This document shows, one piece after another, positions 16,208 through 24,146 of a stretch of DNA of 40,619 bases (the stretch's first letter is position 1; each line of letters opens with the position of its first letter). Source of the DNA: Lachnospiraceae bacterium (GTDB lineage: Bacteria > Bacillota > Clostridia > Lachnospirales > Lachnospiraceae). The stretch lies in contig JAFZDQ010000123.1 in assembly GCA_017561085.1 (NCBI GenBank), positions 1 through 40,619 of the forward strand. The letters run 5' to 3'. Under the pieces are notes generated by a model. It was not told the DNA's origin. It searched no databases and worked only from the letters and a program-made list of their open reading frames with translations. The translations under genes were made by a program, and so were the position numbers.

Positions 16208-16438
16208 ATGGTTCACACAATACCGGTTGTTGCGTCCGGCGCAAAGGTAAACAGGGATTCCCGTCATTCATCCGGTAACGGTGCAGGCGGAAATCAGTCT
16301 AACCATCTTTTCGCTCAAATCCTGGAAAGTGCTGTTAACGAACAAACCAAGGCACCTGCCCACTGTCATACCGTAACCTACGGCAACGACAGAAGGCTTC
16401 ACACATTCCTTTATCAGACAAGGGAATATCAGCTTTAA
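16208..16438 (+). CDS. Small orphan protein, 76 residues, probably sigma-D controlled
   Basis: I do not recognise this protein. It is hydrophilic, without membrane helix or signal peptide. A Gly/Ser/Asn-rich stretch (around 20-30) is followed by NHLFAQILESAVNEQ, likely a helix, and a C-terminal CHTVTYGNDRRLHTFLYQTREYQL region rich in aromatic and charged residues. Support for a real gene is positional: a full sigma-D-type promoter match upstream and a strong terminator 42 nt past the stop. The start is uncertain. The best ribosome binding site (AAGGAGGG, 16168-16175) is 33 nt from the ATG and has no ATG, GTG or TTG at normal spacing; only a weak AGG lies 7 nt before the ATG at 16208. A motility role is inference. 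Confidence 0.6.
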   Translation: MVHTIPVVASGAKVNRDSRHSSGNGAGGNQSNHLFAQILESAVNEQTKAPAHCHTVTYGNDRRLHTFLYQTREYQL

Positions 16439-16472
16439 GAGTGCGCTGCTTTGCGTAATTTCCGAAAACCAA

Positions 16473-16514
16473 AAGAATGCATCCTGACTTACTCAGAATG
16501 CATTCTTTTTTTAT
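16473..16514. terminator. Terminator shared by the 76-residue gene and glgP
   Basis: AAGAATGCATCCTGA pairs with TCAGAATGCATTCTT (one bulge) and is followed by a T7 run on the plus strand. On the minus strand it lies just past the glgP stop. Confidence 0.85.
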
Positions 16515-16516
16515 AT

Positions 16517-19006
16517 TTATTTATTTTTCTTTTTGGTTAAAACTACTTTATCAAGGTGCCAGATATCGTCTACGTATTCCTGGATGGTTCTGTCGGATGT
16601 AAACTTACCACAGCTTGCAACGTTTAAGATTGCGCTCTTTGCCCAGCCCTTTTCATCACGGTAAGCAGCTTCTACTCTTCTCTGTGCTTCCGCATATGCC
16701 TTGAAGTCCTTAAGGATGAAGTAGGTATCTGCCTTGGATGTGCTGATGGTATTTAATAAAGAGTTATAAAGTGTTCTGAATCTGTCAGGGTCATTAGGAG
16801 AATAAGTACCGTTAATGAGCTGCATCAGAACTCTTCTTACATCAGGGTCATTGTTGAAAATTTCGTTAGGGTCATAACCGCCGAAGTTTTCATATCTGAT
16901 TACTTCGTCAGAAGAAAGACCGAAGATAAATGCATTTTCTTCACCAACTTCTTCCACGATTTCTACGTTTGCACCGTCCATGGTACCGATGGTTAACGCA
17001 CCGTTTAACATAAACTTCATGTTACCGGTACCGGAAGCTTCCTTACTTGCTGTAGAAATCTGTTCGGAAACATCTGCTGCCGCAAAGATAAGCTCTGCAT
17101 TGGAAACTCTGTAGTTTTCGATAAATACAACCTTAATCTTACCGTTAATGGCAGGGTCGTTATTTACTACATTTGCTACGGAGTTAATCAGCTTAATGGT
17201 CATCTTCGCATTGTAATAACCTGCTGCTGCCTTTGCACCAAAGATAAATGTTCTGGGATAGAAATCCATCTCCGGATTGTCCTTCAGTACATTGTATAAA
17301 TACATTACATGAAGAATATTTAAAAGCTGACGCTTATATTCATGAAGTCTCTTAACCTGCACGTCAAAGATGGAGCGGGGGTCTACTTCGATTCCGTTGT
17401 GTTCCTTAATATACTGCGCAAGACGAACCTTATTCTGATACTTAATGTTCATGAATTCCTGCTGTGCCTTCTCATCATCCGCATAAACACGTAACTTGCT
17501 GATTTTGGGAAGGTCTGTAATCCAGTCATTACCTACATGATCGGTTACCCAATCTGCAAGAAGAGGGTTACCGTGAAGCAGGAAACGTCTCTGGGTAATA
17601 CCGTTGGTCTTGTTGTTGAACTTTTCGGGCATCATTTCATAGAAGTCCTTCAGTTCCTGATTCTTTAAGATTTCGGTATGAAGTCTTGCAACACCGTTTA
17701 CGGAATAACCTGCAGCAATTGCAAGGTGTGCCATCTTCACCTGGCCGTCATAAATGATTGCCATTTTACGCACTTTATCCTGATTTCCGGGATACATCTG
17801 CTGAATCTTCTCGATAAATCTGCGGTTAATTTCTTCGATAATCTGATATACTCTGGGAAGCAGTCTGGAGAACAGCTCAATAGGCCATTTTTCAAGTGCT
17901 TCGGACATAATGGTGTGGTTGGTGTAAGCACAGGTCTTGGTGGTTACTTCCCATGCTTCATCCCATGTAAGGAAGTATTCATCCATTAAGATTCTCATCA
18001 GTTCCGCTACAGCAACGGTAGGATGGGTATCATTTAACTGGAAGGTTACCTTCTCATAAAACTTACGGATATCATCATGCTTACGCATATATTTTTCAAC
18101 TGCTTCCTGAACGGATGCAGAAATAAAGAAATACTGCTGTTTCAGACGAAGTTCTTTACCTGCATAATGATTATCATTAGGATAAAGTACTTCTACGATA
18201 TTTCTTGCAAGGTTTTCCTGTTCAACTGCCTTCTGGTAATCACCCTTATCAAAGGAATCAAGCTTAAAGCATTCTACCGCTTCCGCATCCCAGATACGAA
18301 GGGTATTTACGATGCCGTTACCATAACCTACAATAGGAAGATCGTAAGGAATTGCTCTTACGCTCTGATAGCCTTCCTGTCTGAAATGGTTTCTGCCGTT
18401 TCCGTCTACATGAACATTTACATAACCGCCGAACTTAACTTCCTTCGCATATTCGGGTCTGCGAAGTTCAAAAGGATTACCGTCTACTAACCAGTTATCC
18501 GGTACTTCCACCTGATAACCGTCTCTGATTTCCTGCTTGAACATACCATAACGGTATCTGATACCGCAGCCGTAAGCTGCATATCCTAAAGTAGCAAGGG
18601 AATCAAGGAAACATGCTGCAAGTCTTCCGAGACCGCCGTTTCCGAGTGCTGCATCGGGCTCCTGATCTTCAATTACATTCAGGTCAAGACCTAATTCCTG
18701 ACATGCTTCTTTTACATCTTTATATGCCTGCAGGTTGATAATGTTATTACCAAGTGCACGACCCATTAAGAATTCCATGGACAGATAATAAACTGTCTTA
18801 GGATCTTTCTTTTCATATTCCTGCTGGGTAGTCATCCATTTATCAATTACTGCATCCTTAATTGCATAAGCTACTGCCTGAAAAATCTGCTGCTGGGTAG
18901 CTTCTTCAATATTTTTTCTGTATAAAGTTTTTACGTTGTACAACACACTTCTTTTGAATAATTCTTTATCAAAAGAATCAAGTACCTGGGCTTTCTTCGC
19001 TGCCAT
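16517..19006 (-). CDS. glgP: Glycogen/starch (maltodextrin) phosphorylase
   Basis: The PLP enzyme releases glucose 1-phosphate from the non-reducing ends of alpha-1,4-glucans in the cytosol. The 829-residue length is normal. Visible family motifs are YYLSMEFLMGRALGNN (around residues 73-88), DAALGNGGLGRLAACFLDS (around 119-137), and the PLP-lysine signature EASGTGNMKFMLNGALTIG (around 665-683). GGAGGAG is 4 nt before the ATG. The gene is monocistronic, with its own near-consensus promoter and no other glycogen gene beside it. Confidence 0.96.
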   Translation of the reverse strand: MAAKKAQVLDSFDKELFKRSVLYNVKTLYRKNIEEATQQQIFQAVAYAIKDAVIDKWMTTQQEYEKKDPKTVYYLSMEFLMGRALGNNIINLQAYKDVKEACQELGLDLNVIEDQEPDAALGNGGLGRLAACFLDSLATLGYAAYGCGIRYRYGMFKQEIRDGYQVEVPDNWLVDGNPFELRRPEYAKEVKFGGYVNVHVDGNGRNHFRQEGYQSVRAIPYDLPIVGYGNGIVNTLRIWDAEAVECFKLDSFDKGDYQKAVEQENLARNIVEVLYPNDNHYAGKELRLKQQYFFISASVQEAVEKYMRKHDDIRKFYEKVTFQLNDTHPTVAVAELMRILMDEYFLTWDEAWEVTTKTCAYTNHTIMSEALEKWPIELFSRLLPRVYQIIEEINRRFIEKIQQMYPGNQDKVRKMAIIYDGQVKMAHLAIAAGYSVNGVARLHTEILKNQELKDFYEMMPEKFNNKTNGITQRRFLLHGNPLLADWVTDHVGNDWITDLPKISKLRVYADDEKAQQEFMNIKYQNKVRLAQYIKEHNGIEVDPRSIFDVQVKRLHEYKRQLLNILHVMYLYNVLKDNPEMDFYPRTFIFGAKAAAGYYNAKMTIKLINSVANVVNNDPAINGKIKVVFIENYRVSNAELIFAAADVSEQISTASKEASGTGNMKFMLNGALTIGTMDGANVEIVEEVGEENAFIFGLSSDEVIRYENFGGYDPNEIFNNDPDVRRVLMQLINGTYSPNDPDRFRTLYNSLLNTISTSKADTYFILKDFKAYAEAQRRVEAAYRDEKGWAKSAILNVASCGKFTSDRTIQEYVDDIWHLDKVVLTKKKNK

Positions 19007-19057
19007 TTTCTCTCCTCCGATTGTTATTTCATCTATTCCTTCACTAGTTTACGGCTT

Positions 19058-19086
19058 ATTATACAATAAAAAAATTTGAATCTCAA
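19058..19086 (-). promoter_or_regulatory. Promoter of glgP
   Basis: TTGAGA (19086-19081), 17 nt, TATAAT (19063-19058) on the minus strand. Confidence 0.75.
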
Positions 19087-19142
19087 GATGCACATAGCCA
19101 AGACTTTTTTTCGCAAATTCACGAAAATACGACACCTTGCAC

Positions 19143-19173
19143 AAAAAAAGCCGGCTTTTTACGCCGGCTTTCT
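19143..19173 (-). terminator. Terminator of ileS
   Basis: AAAGCCGGC-GTAAA-AAGCCGGCTTTTTTT on the minus strand: GCCGGC arms pairing with a T7 run, about 27 nt past the ileS stop. Confidence 0.85.
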
Positions 19174-19198
19174 TCTGTGACTTATTTCCTATATGTTT

Positions 19199-22100
19199 TT
19201 ACTGCTTTTCTACACCGATGGTTACTGTCTCACCATTGACATTCCATTCTTTGCTGTTTGCAAGACCTGCATCTGTCACAATTACATCTGCCAGAACCTT
19301 TTCGGAAATTGCTTTTTCATTTGCCTTAACGATATCAGCAATCTTTTGATTGCCGTCGATACTTACTTTGATGTGGTCCATCACTTCGAAGTCAGAATCC
19401 TTACGCATGGTCTGGATTTTGCTGATTACTTCGTATACAAAACCTTCTTCGATGAGTTCTTCGGTCAGGTTGGTATCCAGCACAACAGTTACATAGTTAT
19501 CCGCTTCGGATACGTAGCCTTCCTTCTGGCTCATTTCGATTAACAGGTCTTCTTCCGTAAGAGATACTTCACTGCCGTTTACGTCAAATACCAGAGCACC
19601 CTTTTCTTTCAGTTCGTCCATAGCGGCATTGCCGTCAAGACTGCCTAAGTATTCCCTGATTCCACCAAGCTGCTTACCATACTTAGGACCTACTGTCTTA
19701 AGCTGGGGCTTGAAGCTGTAGCTTGTAAAGTCTCTGACATCATCGGTAAAGGTTACAGTCTTCACATTCAGCTCATCTTCGATGATTTCCTTAAAGAATT
19801 CATCCAGTTCGCTTTCTGCTTTGACAAACATGGTTCCGATGGGCTGACGGTTCTTGATGTTTGCCGCATTACGTGCCGCACGTCCCATAACAACCATCTT
19901 AAGGGCTGCATCCATGCTTTCCTCTAACTTCTTATCGATCATAGTTTCATTCACTGCAGGGAAATCGCATAAATGAATACTTTCGGGTGCATCCGCATTC
20001 ACACTCTTTACCAGGTTCAGATAAATTTCTTCTGTCATGAAAGGAACCATGGGAGCTGCTGCCTTACAGATTTCTACAAGGGCGGTATACAGTGTCATGT
20101 AAGCATTGATCTTATCCTGTTCCATGCCCTTTGCCCAGAAACGTTCACGGCAACGGCGCACATACCAGTTACTCATTTCATCCACAAAGTTATCCAGCAC
20201 TCTGGCTGCTTCGGGAATTCTGTAATTTTCAAGGTTGTAGTCAACTTCCTTGATAGCGGTATTTAACTTGGAAAGTAACCACTTATCCATAACGGGAAGT
20301 TTCTCATATTCCAGCGCATACTTGGTAGCGTCAAATCCGTCAATATTTGCATAAAGCACGAAGAACGCGTAGGTATTCCAAAGGGTTCCTAAGAACTTAC
20401 GCTGTCCTTCCTGAACTGCTTTGCCATGGAAACGGTTAGGAAGCCAAGGTGCGGAGTTGATGTAGAAGTACCATCTGATGGCATCTGCACCATAAGTAGC
20501 AAGGGCATCAAAAGGATCTACCGCATTTCCCTTAGACTTACTCATCTTCTGTCCGTTTTCATCCTGTACATGACCCAGAACGATAACGTTCTCATAAGGA
20601 GCTTTATTAAATAATAAAGTAGATTCAGCCATTAAAGAGTAGAACCAACCACGGGTCTGGTCCACTGCTTCAGAGATAAACTGTGCAGGGAACTGTGCTT
20701 CAAAAAGATCCTGATTTTCAAAAGGATAATGATGCTGTGCAAAGGGCATCGCACCGGAGTCAAACCAGCAGTCGATTACTTCGGGAACTCTCTTCATGGT
20801 CTTACCGCACTTAGGACAGGTGCAGGTAATTGCATCGATATAAGGTCTGTGAAGTTCAACTGTCTTCGCTTCGGGATTGCCGCTCATTTCTTCCAGCTGG
20901 GCACGGGAACCGATTGCTTCCTGATGTCCGCAGTCTTCACATTCCCAGATATTTAAAGGAGTACCCCAGTAACGGTCACGGGAAAGTCCCCAGTCCTGGA
21001 TATTTTCAAGCCAGTTGCCGAAACGGCCTTCACCGATGGATTCGGGAATCCAGTTTACAGTCTTGTTATTACGAACCAGGTCATCGCGGACAGCTGTCAT
21101 CTTGATGAACCAGGATTCTCTTGCATAGTAAATAAGGGGAGTATCACATCTCCAGCAGAAAGGATAATCATGTTCAAACTTAGGTGCTGAGAACAATTTT
21201 CCTTCTTTATCAAGGTCTACAAGGATATCCTTGTCAGCATCCTTTACGAATTTGCCTGCGTATGCGGTTTCTTCTGTCATGTTACCGGCGCCGTCTACAA
21301 ACTGTACGAAAGGCAGGTCATATTTACGTCCCACCTGGGCATCGTCTTCACCGAATGCAGGTGCAATGTGAACGATACCGGTACCGTCGGACATGGTTAC
21401 ATAACCGTCACAGGTTACGAAATGACCTTTCTTGTTCTGCTTAGCTGCTGCTGCGCCCGCACAAGCAAAGAGAGGCTCATATTCTTTGTACTCTAAGTCT
21501 TTACCTACGTAGGTTTCCAGCACTTCATAAGCCTTTTCACCTTCCTGTGCAAGGCTGCCCAGTACATTGTCAAGGAGTGCCTGTGCCATATAATAGGTAA
21601 AGCCGTCTGCTGCCTTCACCTTCACGTAAGTTTCTTCCGGGTTTACACAAAGAGCCACGTTGGAAGGCAGAGTCCAAGGGGTTGTGGTCCATGCAAGGAA
21701 ATAAGCATCTTCGCCTACTACCTTGAAACGAACTACTGCGGAACGTTCCTTAACCGCCTTGTAGCCCTGTGCCACTTCATGAGAGGACAAAGGAGTACCG
21801 CAACGGGGGCAGTAAGGTACAATCTTAAAGCCTTTGTATAAAAGCTTCTTGTCCCAAATCTGCTTCAACGCCCACCATTCGGATTCGATGAAATCATCAT
21901 GATAAGTTACATAAGGGTCATCCATATCAGCCCAGAAACCAACGGTGCCGGAGAAATCCTCCCACATTCCTTTGTATTTCCAAACACTTTCCTTACACTT
22001 ATCGATGAAGGGATCTAAGCCGTATTCTTCAATCTGCTCCTTGCCGTCAAGGCCGAGAAGCTTTTCTACTTCCAGTTCTACGGGAAGACCGTGGGTATCC

Positions 22101-22354
22101 CAGCCGGCTTTACGGGGTACCATATAGCCCTTCATGGTACGGTATCTGGGAATCATATCTTTAATTACACGGGTAAGCACATGGCCGATGTGGGGCTTAC
22201 CGTTTGCGGTAGGGGGACCGTCGTAGAAGGTATAGGTAGGGCCTTCCTTGCGGTTTTCCATACTCTTTTTGAAAATGTCATTGTCAGTCCAGAATTTTTC
22301 GATGTTCTTTTCACGATCAACGAAGTTTAAGTTTGTGGATACTTTTTGATACAT
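19199..22354 (-). CDS. ileS: Isoleucyl-tRNA synthetase, long (type 2, eukaryote-like) form
   Basis: This enzyme charges tRNA-Ile. The 1051-residue class I synthetase has the HIGH-type motif PPTANGKPHIGHVL (around residues 46-59), the KMSKS loop QKMSKSKGN (around 595-603), the CP1 editing domain between them and a long C-terminal extension. Length, the start MYQKVSTNLNFVDREKNIEKFW and the C-terminal architecture point to the type 2 group rather than the 920-residue bacterial type. Type 2 enzymes are known to be little affected by mupirocin; applying that here is inference. AAGGA lies 9 nt before the ATG. Expression is under an Ile T-box, with a very long leader between the T-box terminator and the start codon. 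Confidence 0.96.
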   Translation of the reverse strand: MYQKVSTNLNFVDREKNIEKFWTDNDIFKKSMENRKEGPTYTFYDGPPTANGKPHIGHVLTRVIKDMIPRYRTMKGYMVPRKAGWDTHGLPVELEVEKLLGLDGKEQIEEYGLDPFIDKCKESVWKYKGMWEDFSGTVGFWADMDDPYVTYHDDFIESEWWALKQIWDKKLLYKGFKIVPYCPRCGTPLSSHEVAQGYKAVKERSAVVRFKVVGEDAYFLAWTTTPWTLPSNVALCVNPEETYVKVKAADGFTYYMAQALLDNVLGSLAQEGEKAYEVLETYVGKDLEYKEYEPLFACAGAAAAKQNKKGHFVTCDGYVTMSDGTGIVHIAPAFGEDDAQVGRKYDLPFVQFVDGAGNMTEETAYAGKFVKDADKDILVDLDKEGKLFSAPKFEHDYPFCWRCDTPLIYYARESWFIKMTAVRDDLVRNNKTVNWIPESIGEGRFGNWLENIQDWGLSRDRYWGTPLNIWECEDCGHQEAIGSRAQLEEMSGNPEAKTVELHRPYIDAITCTCPKCGKTMKRVPEVIDCWFDSGAMPFAQHHYPFENQDLFEAQFPAQFISEAVDQTRGWFYSLMAESTLLFNKAPYENVIVLGHVQDENGQKMSKSKGNAVDPFDALATYGADAIRWYFYINSAPWLPNRFHGKAVQEGQRKFLGTLWNTYAFFVLYANIDGFDATKYALEYEKLPVMDKWLLSKLNTAIKEVDYNLENYRIPEAARVLDNFVDEMSNWYVRRCRERFWAKGMEQDKINAYMTLYTALVEICKAAAPMVPFMTEEIYLNLVKSVNADAPESIHLCDFPAVNETMIDKKLEESMDAALKMVVMGRAARNAANIKNRQPIGTMFVKAESELDEFFKEIIEDELNVKTVTFTDDVRDFTSYSFKPQLKTVGPKYGKQLGGIREYLGSLDGNAAMDELKEKGALVFDVNGSEVSLTEEDLLIEMSQKEGYVSEADNYVTVVLDTNLTEELIEEGFVYEVISKIQTMRKDSDFEVMDHIKVSIDGNQKIADIVKANEKAISEKVLADVIVTDAGLANSKEWNVNGETVTIGVEKQ

Positions 22355-22395
22355 TTTAGTTCGTCCTTTCTTAAGCTTAAAACTGTTTTTCCTAA

Positions 22396-22544
22396 GCTGT
22401 TCTGCTATGTTTTTTATTCAAATCCTATTATGCCAGGCATTCCGATAAGCCCGAAGCACTCTGCATGTCAGCAATGGCTGCCATGCATCGCCGGTCTTAT
22501 CTCCATGGCATACAAGGCTTTTCACAAAAAACATAGCAGAACAG
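22396..22544. repeat. 149-bp long-hairpin element in the ileS leader (MITE/REP-like)
   Basis: A perfect 20-bp inverted repeat (GCTGTTCTGCTATGTTTTTT at 22396-22415; its complement at 22525-22544) encloses further nested pairs: TATGCCA/TGGCATA, GATAAG/CTTATC and GCATG...CATGC with CAGC/GCTG at the tip. The 13-nt stretches between the outer and next stems are equal in length on the two sides. The whole element can fold into one long cruciform or RNA hairpin. Terminal inverted repeats around a non-coding core resemble a miniature mobile element, but no target-site duplication is clear. Confidence 0.65.
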
Positions 22545-22596
22545 CCTTAACATACATTTTGAAAATTCAGACGTACGAGTCCTCGTTACGCCCTCT

Positions 22597-22722
22597 GCGC
22601 GCGAGCGGGATTGCGCATGCAATCATCTTCCTCTCCGCGAGCTGTCTTTTAATAAGTTGCGCATCAGCGCAACTCCGCGCGCGAGCGGGTCGCGCATGCG
22701 ACATTTTCCTTTCCGCGAGCTG
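22597..22722. repeat. Pair of GC-rich repeats with compensated stems in the ileS leader
   Basis: Two copies of a unit of about 47 nt (22597-22644 and 22677-22722) both read GCGCGCGAGCGGG, a short palindrome, then TTCC-TTCCGCGAGCTG-type sequence. The inner palindromes differ by paired changes: ATTGC-GCAT-GCAAT in the first, TCGC-GCAT-GCGA in the second. Between them lies a third hairpin, GTTGCGC-ATCA-GCGCAAC (22656-22673). Base composition is strikingly more GC-rich than the surroundings. Confidence 0.65.
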
Positions 22723-22730
22723 CGCATAAA

Positions 22731-23012
22731 AGAAAGCCCCGTCCTGTAAAAGGACGAGGCTATATAAGCTCGCTACCACCTGTTACATCATACGCGCCGC
22801 AATCCGAATCATCTGCCTTAAAATTCAAATCATGTATCATGCGGTTGAATATGGCTTCCTTTAACGGCGGAAAACCGGCGTGGCCTACTTGCAACTTCCC
22901 GTTCGGCTCGCAGCTCAGAAGTGATATTCTCTGATTTCTTACTGGTACCGGACTTGCACCCTCTCCGGCTCGCTGTAACGTTTGGAAAACCAGTTACTGT
23001 CTTCGTCATAGC
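22731..23012 (-). promoter_or_regulatory. T-box riboswitch (Ile) controlling ileS
   Basis: Read on the minus strand. A Stem I region (about 23012-22895) carries the specifier loop GAATATCACTTC with codon ATC (22925-22923), isoleucine. It is followed by the T-box sequence AACAGGTGGTAGCGAGC (GGTGG at 22780-22776), and then a terminator stem AGCCTCGTCCT/AGGACGGGGCT (22761-22735) with TTTCTTTT. In known T-boxes uncharged tRNA stabilises the alternative antiterminator, so ileS is transcribed when Ile-tRNA is uncharged. A TTGACA at 23071-23066 may be the -35 box; I see no convincing -10 at the right spacing. The gap 22355-22730 between this terminator and ileS holds only the two repeat elements. 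Confidence 0.88.
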
Positions 23013-23146
23013 TTTTCATGGTTATTTTAGATACTATACCAAAATTACACCATATAAATCCGTTTTGTCAAGGGGAAAACAGAAGAATCCTCCAAATATA
23101 TGGCGATTTCCTATGATTAGAGTAGATAGAGTTATAATGAGATTTC

Positions 23147-23950
23147 TTATACTTCCTCCTCATCATCTTCCTCTTCCGGATAGTCCGCAATCATTTCCTT
23201 CACAATATCCATATCAATCATGAAATTTCCTTCGTACAAACCTACGGGAATCTTCCCTTCAATTCCGCAGACCATAGGATACATTTCCTGCTCAAACTGA
23301 TAGATAATTACCTTCCGCTTATAGGGATCAATCATCCAGTATTCCTTCACCCCTGCTTCCCTGTATTTCTCAAGCTTCTTAATACAGTCTTTACGCTTCG
23401 TGGAGGGGGAAAGTACTTCCAAAATAAAATCAGGGGCTCCCATAATTCCCCAACGTTTCATCTTGCTACGGTCACACAAAATCAGCACATCCGGCTGAAC
23501 CATGGTCTTATTATCACAATCAAGACGCACATCTACCGGAGACATCATGGGAATACATTTTCCTTTATTCCCCCGGATATAATTGGCAATCTGACGATAA
23601 ATTTCTCCTCCAATCAGTTGGTGGTTGCAAGTAGGCGCCGACATATCATAAATCACGCCGTCAATCAGCTCCACTCTCCGTTCATCAGGCAAAGCATAAT
23701 AATCATCCACCGTGTAATCTCCCTGTTTCTTAGAACTTCCGTATTCAGGGGAATTTTCACGCAATACATAGGTATGGGATTCTCCCGCAAAAAAACGCTC
23801 CAATGCCAAAAGTGTATCATATCTGGGATTCTGCGTTTCTCCGCAGAATATCTTTTGGACGGTTCCAAGCGGTACCCCGGTAAGCTCCGCAATCTGCGCA
23901 TAAGAATAACCCTTTTGACGTTTAATCGCTTTCATTTCCTCTATCGTCAT
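23147..23950 (-). CDS. XRE-type HTH fused to Uma2-family (DUF820) PD-(D/E)XK domain
   Basis: A 267-residue two-domain protein. Residues 1-55 form a Cro/CI-type helix-turn-helix (YSYAQIAELTGVPLGTVQKIFCGET). Residues about 75-250 are a Uma2-family PD-(D/E)XK nuclease-like domain. Landmarks are RRVELIDGVIYDMS, the Asp in VQPDVLILCD, and FILEVLSPSTKRKD, whose Glu and Lys complete the motif. Uma2 proteins are abundant in cyanobacteria and some Clostridia; their substrate is not established. The ATG at 23950 has GGGAGG 7 nt upstream, so I prefer it to an ATG 22 codons earlier. It stands just upstream of the ileS T-box on the same strand. A self-regulating nuclease or a DNA-targeted effector would both fit; neither is shown. 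Confidence 0.82.
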   Translation of the reverse strand: MTIEEMKAIKRQKGYSYAQIAELTGVPLGTVQKIFCGETQNPRYDTLLALERFFAGESHTYVLRENSPEYGSSKKQGDYTVDDYYALPDERRVELIDGVIYDMSAPTCNHQLIGGEIYRQIANYIRGNKGKCIPMMSPVDVRLDCDNKTMVQPDVLILCDRSKMKRWGIMGAPDFILEVLSPSTKRKDCIKKLEKYREAGVKEYWMIDPYKRKVIIYQFEQEMYPMVCGIEGKIPVGLYEGNFMIDMDIVKEMIADYPEEEDDEEEV

Positions 23951-24084
23951 AACATCGCCTCCCTTTTTCCATATTATATCCTTTATATATCCAAATATCA
24001 ACCGTTTTGTTTCCATTTGTTAACAAAACAATCTGTTACCGCATTTTTGGGTGTGTTTTGTACGCAAGAAATCAAATCACTGTC

Positions 24085-24113
24085 TTGTCAGTCCGGACAA
24101 TTAGGTGTATATT
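24085..24113 (+). promoter_or_regulatory. Promoter of pncB with overlapping palindrome
   Basis: TTGTCA (24085-24090), 17 nt, TATATT (24108-24113). The -35 box is part of an inverted repeat TTGTC-N6-GACAA (24085-24100), a candidate operator. Confidence 0.7.
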
Positions 24114-24146
24114 AGTTAAAAAATAATGACCAAAGGAGGGTTTCTC

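Noticed and set aside
22597-22722. CRISPR-like repeat pair
   Set aside because: Only two units, diverged and self-complementary, with no further spacers and no cas genes.
22346-22779. Open frames on both strands in the ileS leader (127 codons plus, 70 codons minus)
   Set aside because: They run through inverted repeats and the T-box terminator, have repetitive Arg/Ala/Cys-rich translations produced by the GC-rich repeats, and lack ribosome binding sites.
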